The position numbers and the translations under genes are program-made. This document shows, piece by piece, positions 45,587 to 45,940 of a stretch of 45,940 bases of DNA. The number at the start of each line of letters is the position of its first letter. The stretch's first letter is position 1. The DNA is from Methylophaga sp. (lineage in GTDB: Bacteria > Pseudomonadota > Gammaproteobacteria > Nitrosococcales > Methylophagaceae), in NCBI GenBank assembly GCA_024636315.1, contig JAGXHJ010000075.1:1-45940 (forward strand), written 5' to 3'. The notes beneath the pieces are model-generated. The model was not told the origin of the DNA and did no database searches. It was given only the letters and a program-made list of their open reading frames with translations.

Positions 45587-45940
45587 TTAATGTGTAGCTG
45601 ACACTTTCGCTACAAAACAGCTTTGTTTGTTATTTTCTAACTGCTGACACAGTTTACTTGCGTCATTCTGGTTATTAAACGCGCCTAACTGTAATCGGTA
45701 AACGCCGGTTTGGTTGAGTTATGCTCTGGCTGAGTGATGGTCGATATCTGTTGCGACAGCAGTTGAGGGAATTTTTTAGTGAGCTCAGCTAATACCGTAG
45801 TCGCCCGCTGATCGACATGGAGAGCGAAGCGAGGTCGATTAGTCGCCAGTAGGCAACGCGTTTTTGCATTTTCGTAATAGAGAGCGTTAGCGAACAGTGG
45901 AGAATAATGTTAGAAAAGGCTTTTTGTTGCCGTAGAGTCA
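45587..45940 (-). pseudogene. Remnant of a SPOR-domain protein gene
   Basis: On the minus strand the frame ending at 45587-45589 (TAA) reads NQTGVYRLQLGAFNNQNDAS then KLCQQLENNKQSCFVAKVSA, the C-terminal peptidoglycan-binding SPOR domain (YRLQLGAF, repeated helices). Upstream it meets a stop near 45720, and the likely continuation (VDQRATTVLAELTKKFPQLL) is in another frame, itself stopped near 45915. At least two frame or stop lesions separate the parts, so this is a broken gene; it may extend beyond the window. Confidence 0.5.

Noticed and set aside
1-45940. CRISPR arrays, tRNA, rRNA, phage or toxin-antitoxin genes
   Set aside because: I looked for spaced identical repeats, cloverleaf sequences and the usual small paired genes and saw none; a covariance-model scan would be decisive.

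Overview
The window looks like a chromosomal segment of a low-to-mid GC, halotolerant methylotrophic gammaproteobacterium, of the Methylophaga type. This is inferred from gene content and was not tested by comparison. The supporting content is an orphan pqqA (precursor of PQQ, the cofactor of methanol dehydrogenases), a tpiA-fbp-fba sugar-phosphate block with a Calvin-type class II aldolase, an AldB/ExaC-like aldehyde dehydrogenase, a sucrose (compatible solute) synthesis operon of the kind known from halotolerant methylotrophs, and a full urea-acquisition locus.

Layout. Positions 1-64 hold the 3' end of an unknown gene. 236-2533 (+) is a periplasmic-sensor diguanylate cyclase gene broken by one in-frame ochre codon. 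2631-19341 (-) is one long urea block read right to left: an NCS1-permease/Cys-rich/hybrid histidine kinase fusion, a LuxR-type response regulator, an outer-membrane porin, urtABCDE (urea ABC importer), then ureD-A-B-C-E, a 60-aa periplasmic/membrane peptide, ureF and ureG. Inferred logic: sense outside, switch on, cross the outer membrane, import, hydrolyse with nickel urease. 19605-21047 (+) is a Fur-box-controlled apbE locus whose downstream di-haem cytochrome-b-like gene has decayed. 21181-24876 (+) is a CHASE-PAS-GGDEF-EAL-CZB protein. 24912-25671 (-) holds an SRPBCC protein lacking a normal start codon and the receiver-domain stump of a hybrid kinase, cut by a complete IS3-family element (25672-26925).

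The right half is mostly housekeeping. It contains a peroxiredoxin and glutathione reductase (27225-29196, +), orphan pqqA with its own terminator (29335-29458), tpiA, fbp and fba (29476-32499, -), aldehyde dehydrogenase (33073-34593, -) and a DUF4136-type lipoprotein (34968-35528, -). A frameshifted LysR regulator (35749-36646, -) diverges from a cytochrome b561 / YceI / pirin / CDGSH group (36945-39357, +). Last come amylosucrase, fructokinase, sucrose-phosphate phosphatase and sucrose-phosphate synthase (39481-45392, -), and the remnant of a SPOR-domain gene at the right edge.

The most unusual points are: (i) the transporter-fused 'transceptor' kinase and its regulator at the head of the urea locus, with a tandem TACGTA site in front of the porin and an NtrC-like site in front of the kinase; (ii) the small HDDH-type peptide inside the urease operon; (iii) the isolated pqqA; (iv) an unusual density of broken genes (five or six), mostly sensory or regulatory. 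That pattern could be real decay or, for some single-base lesions, sequence error.
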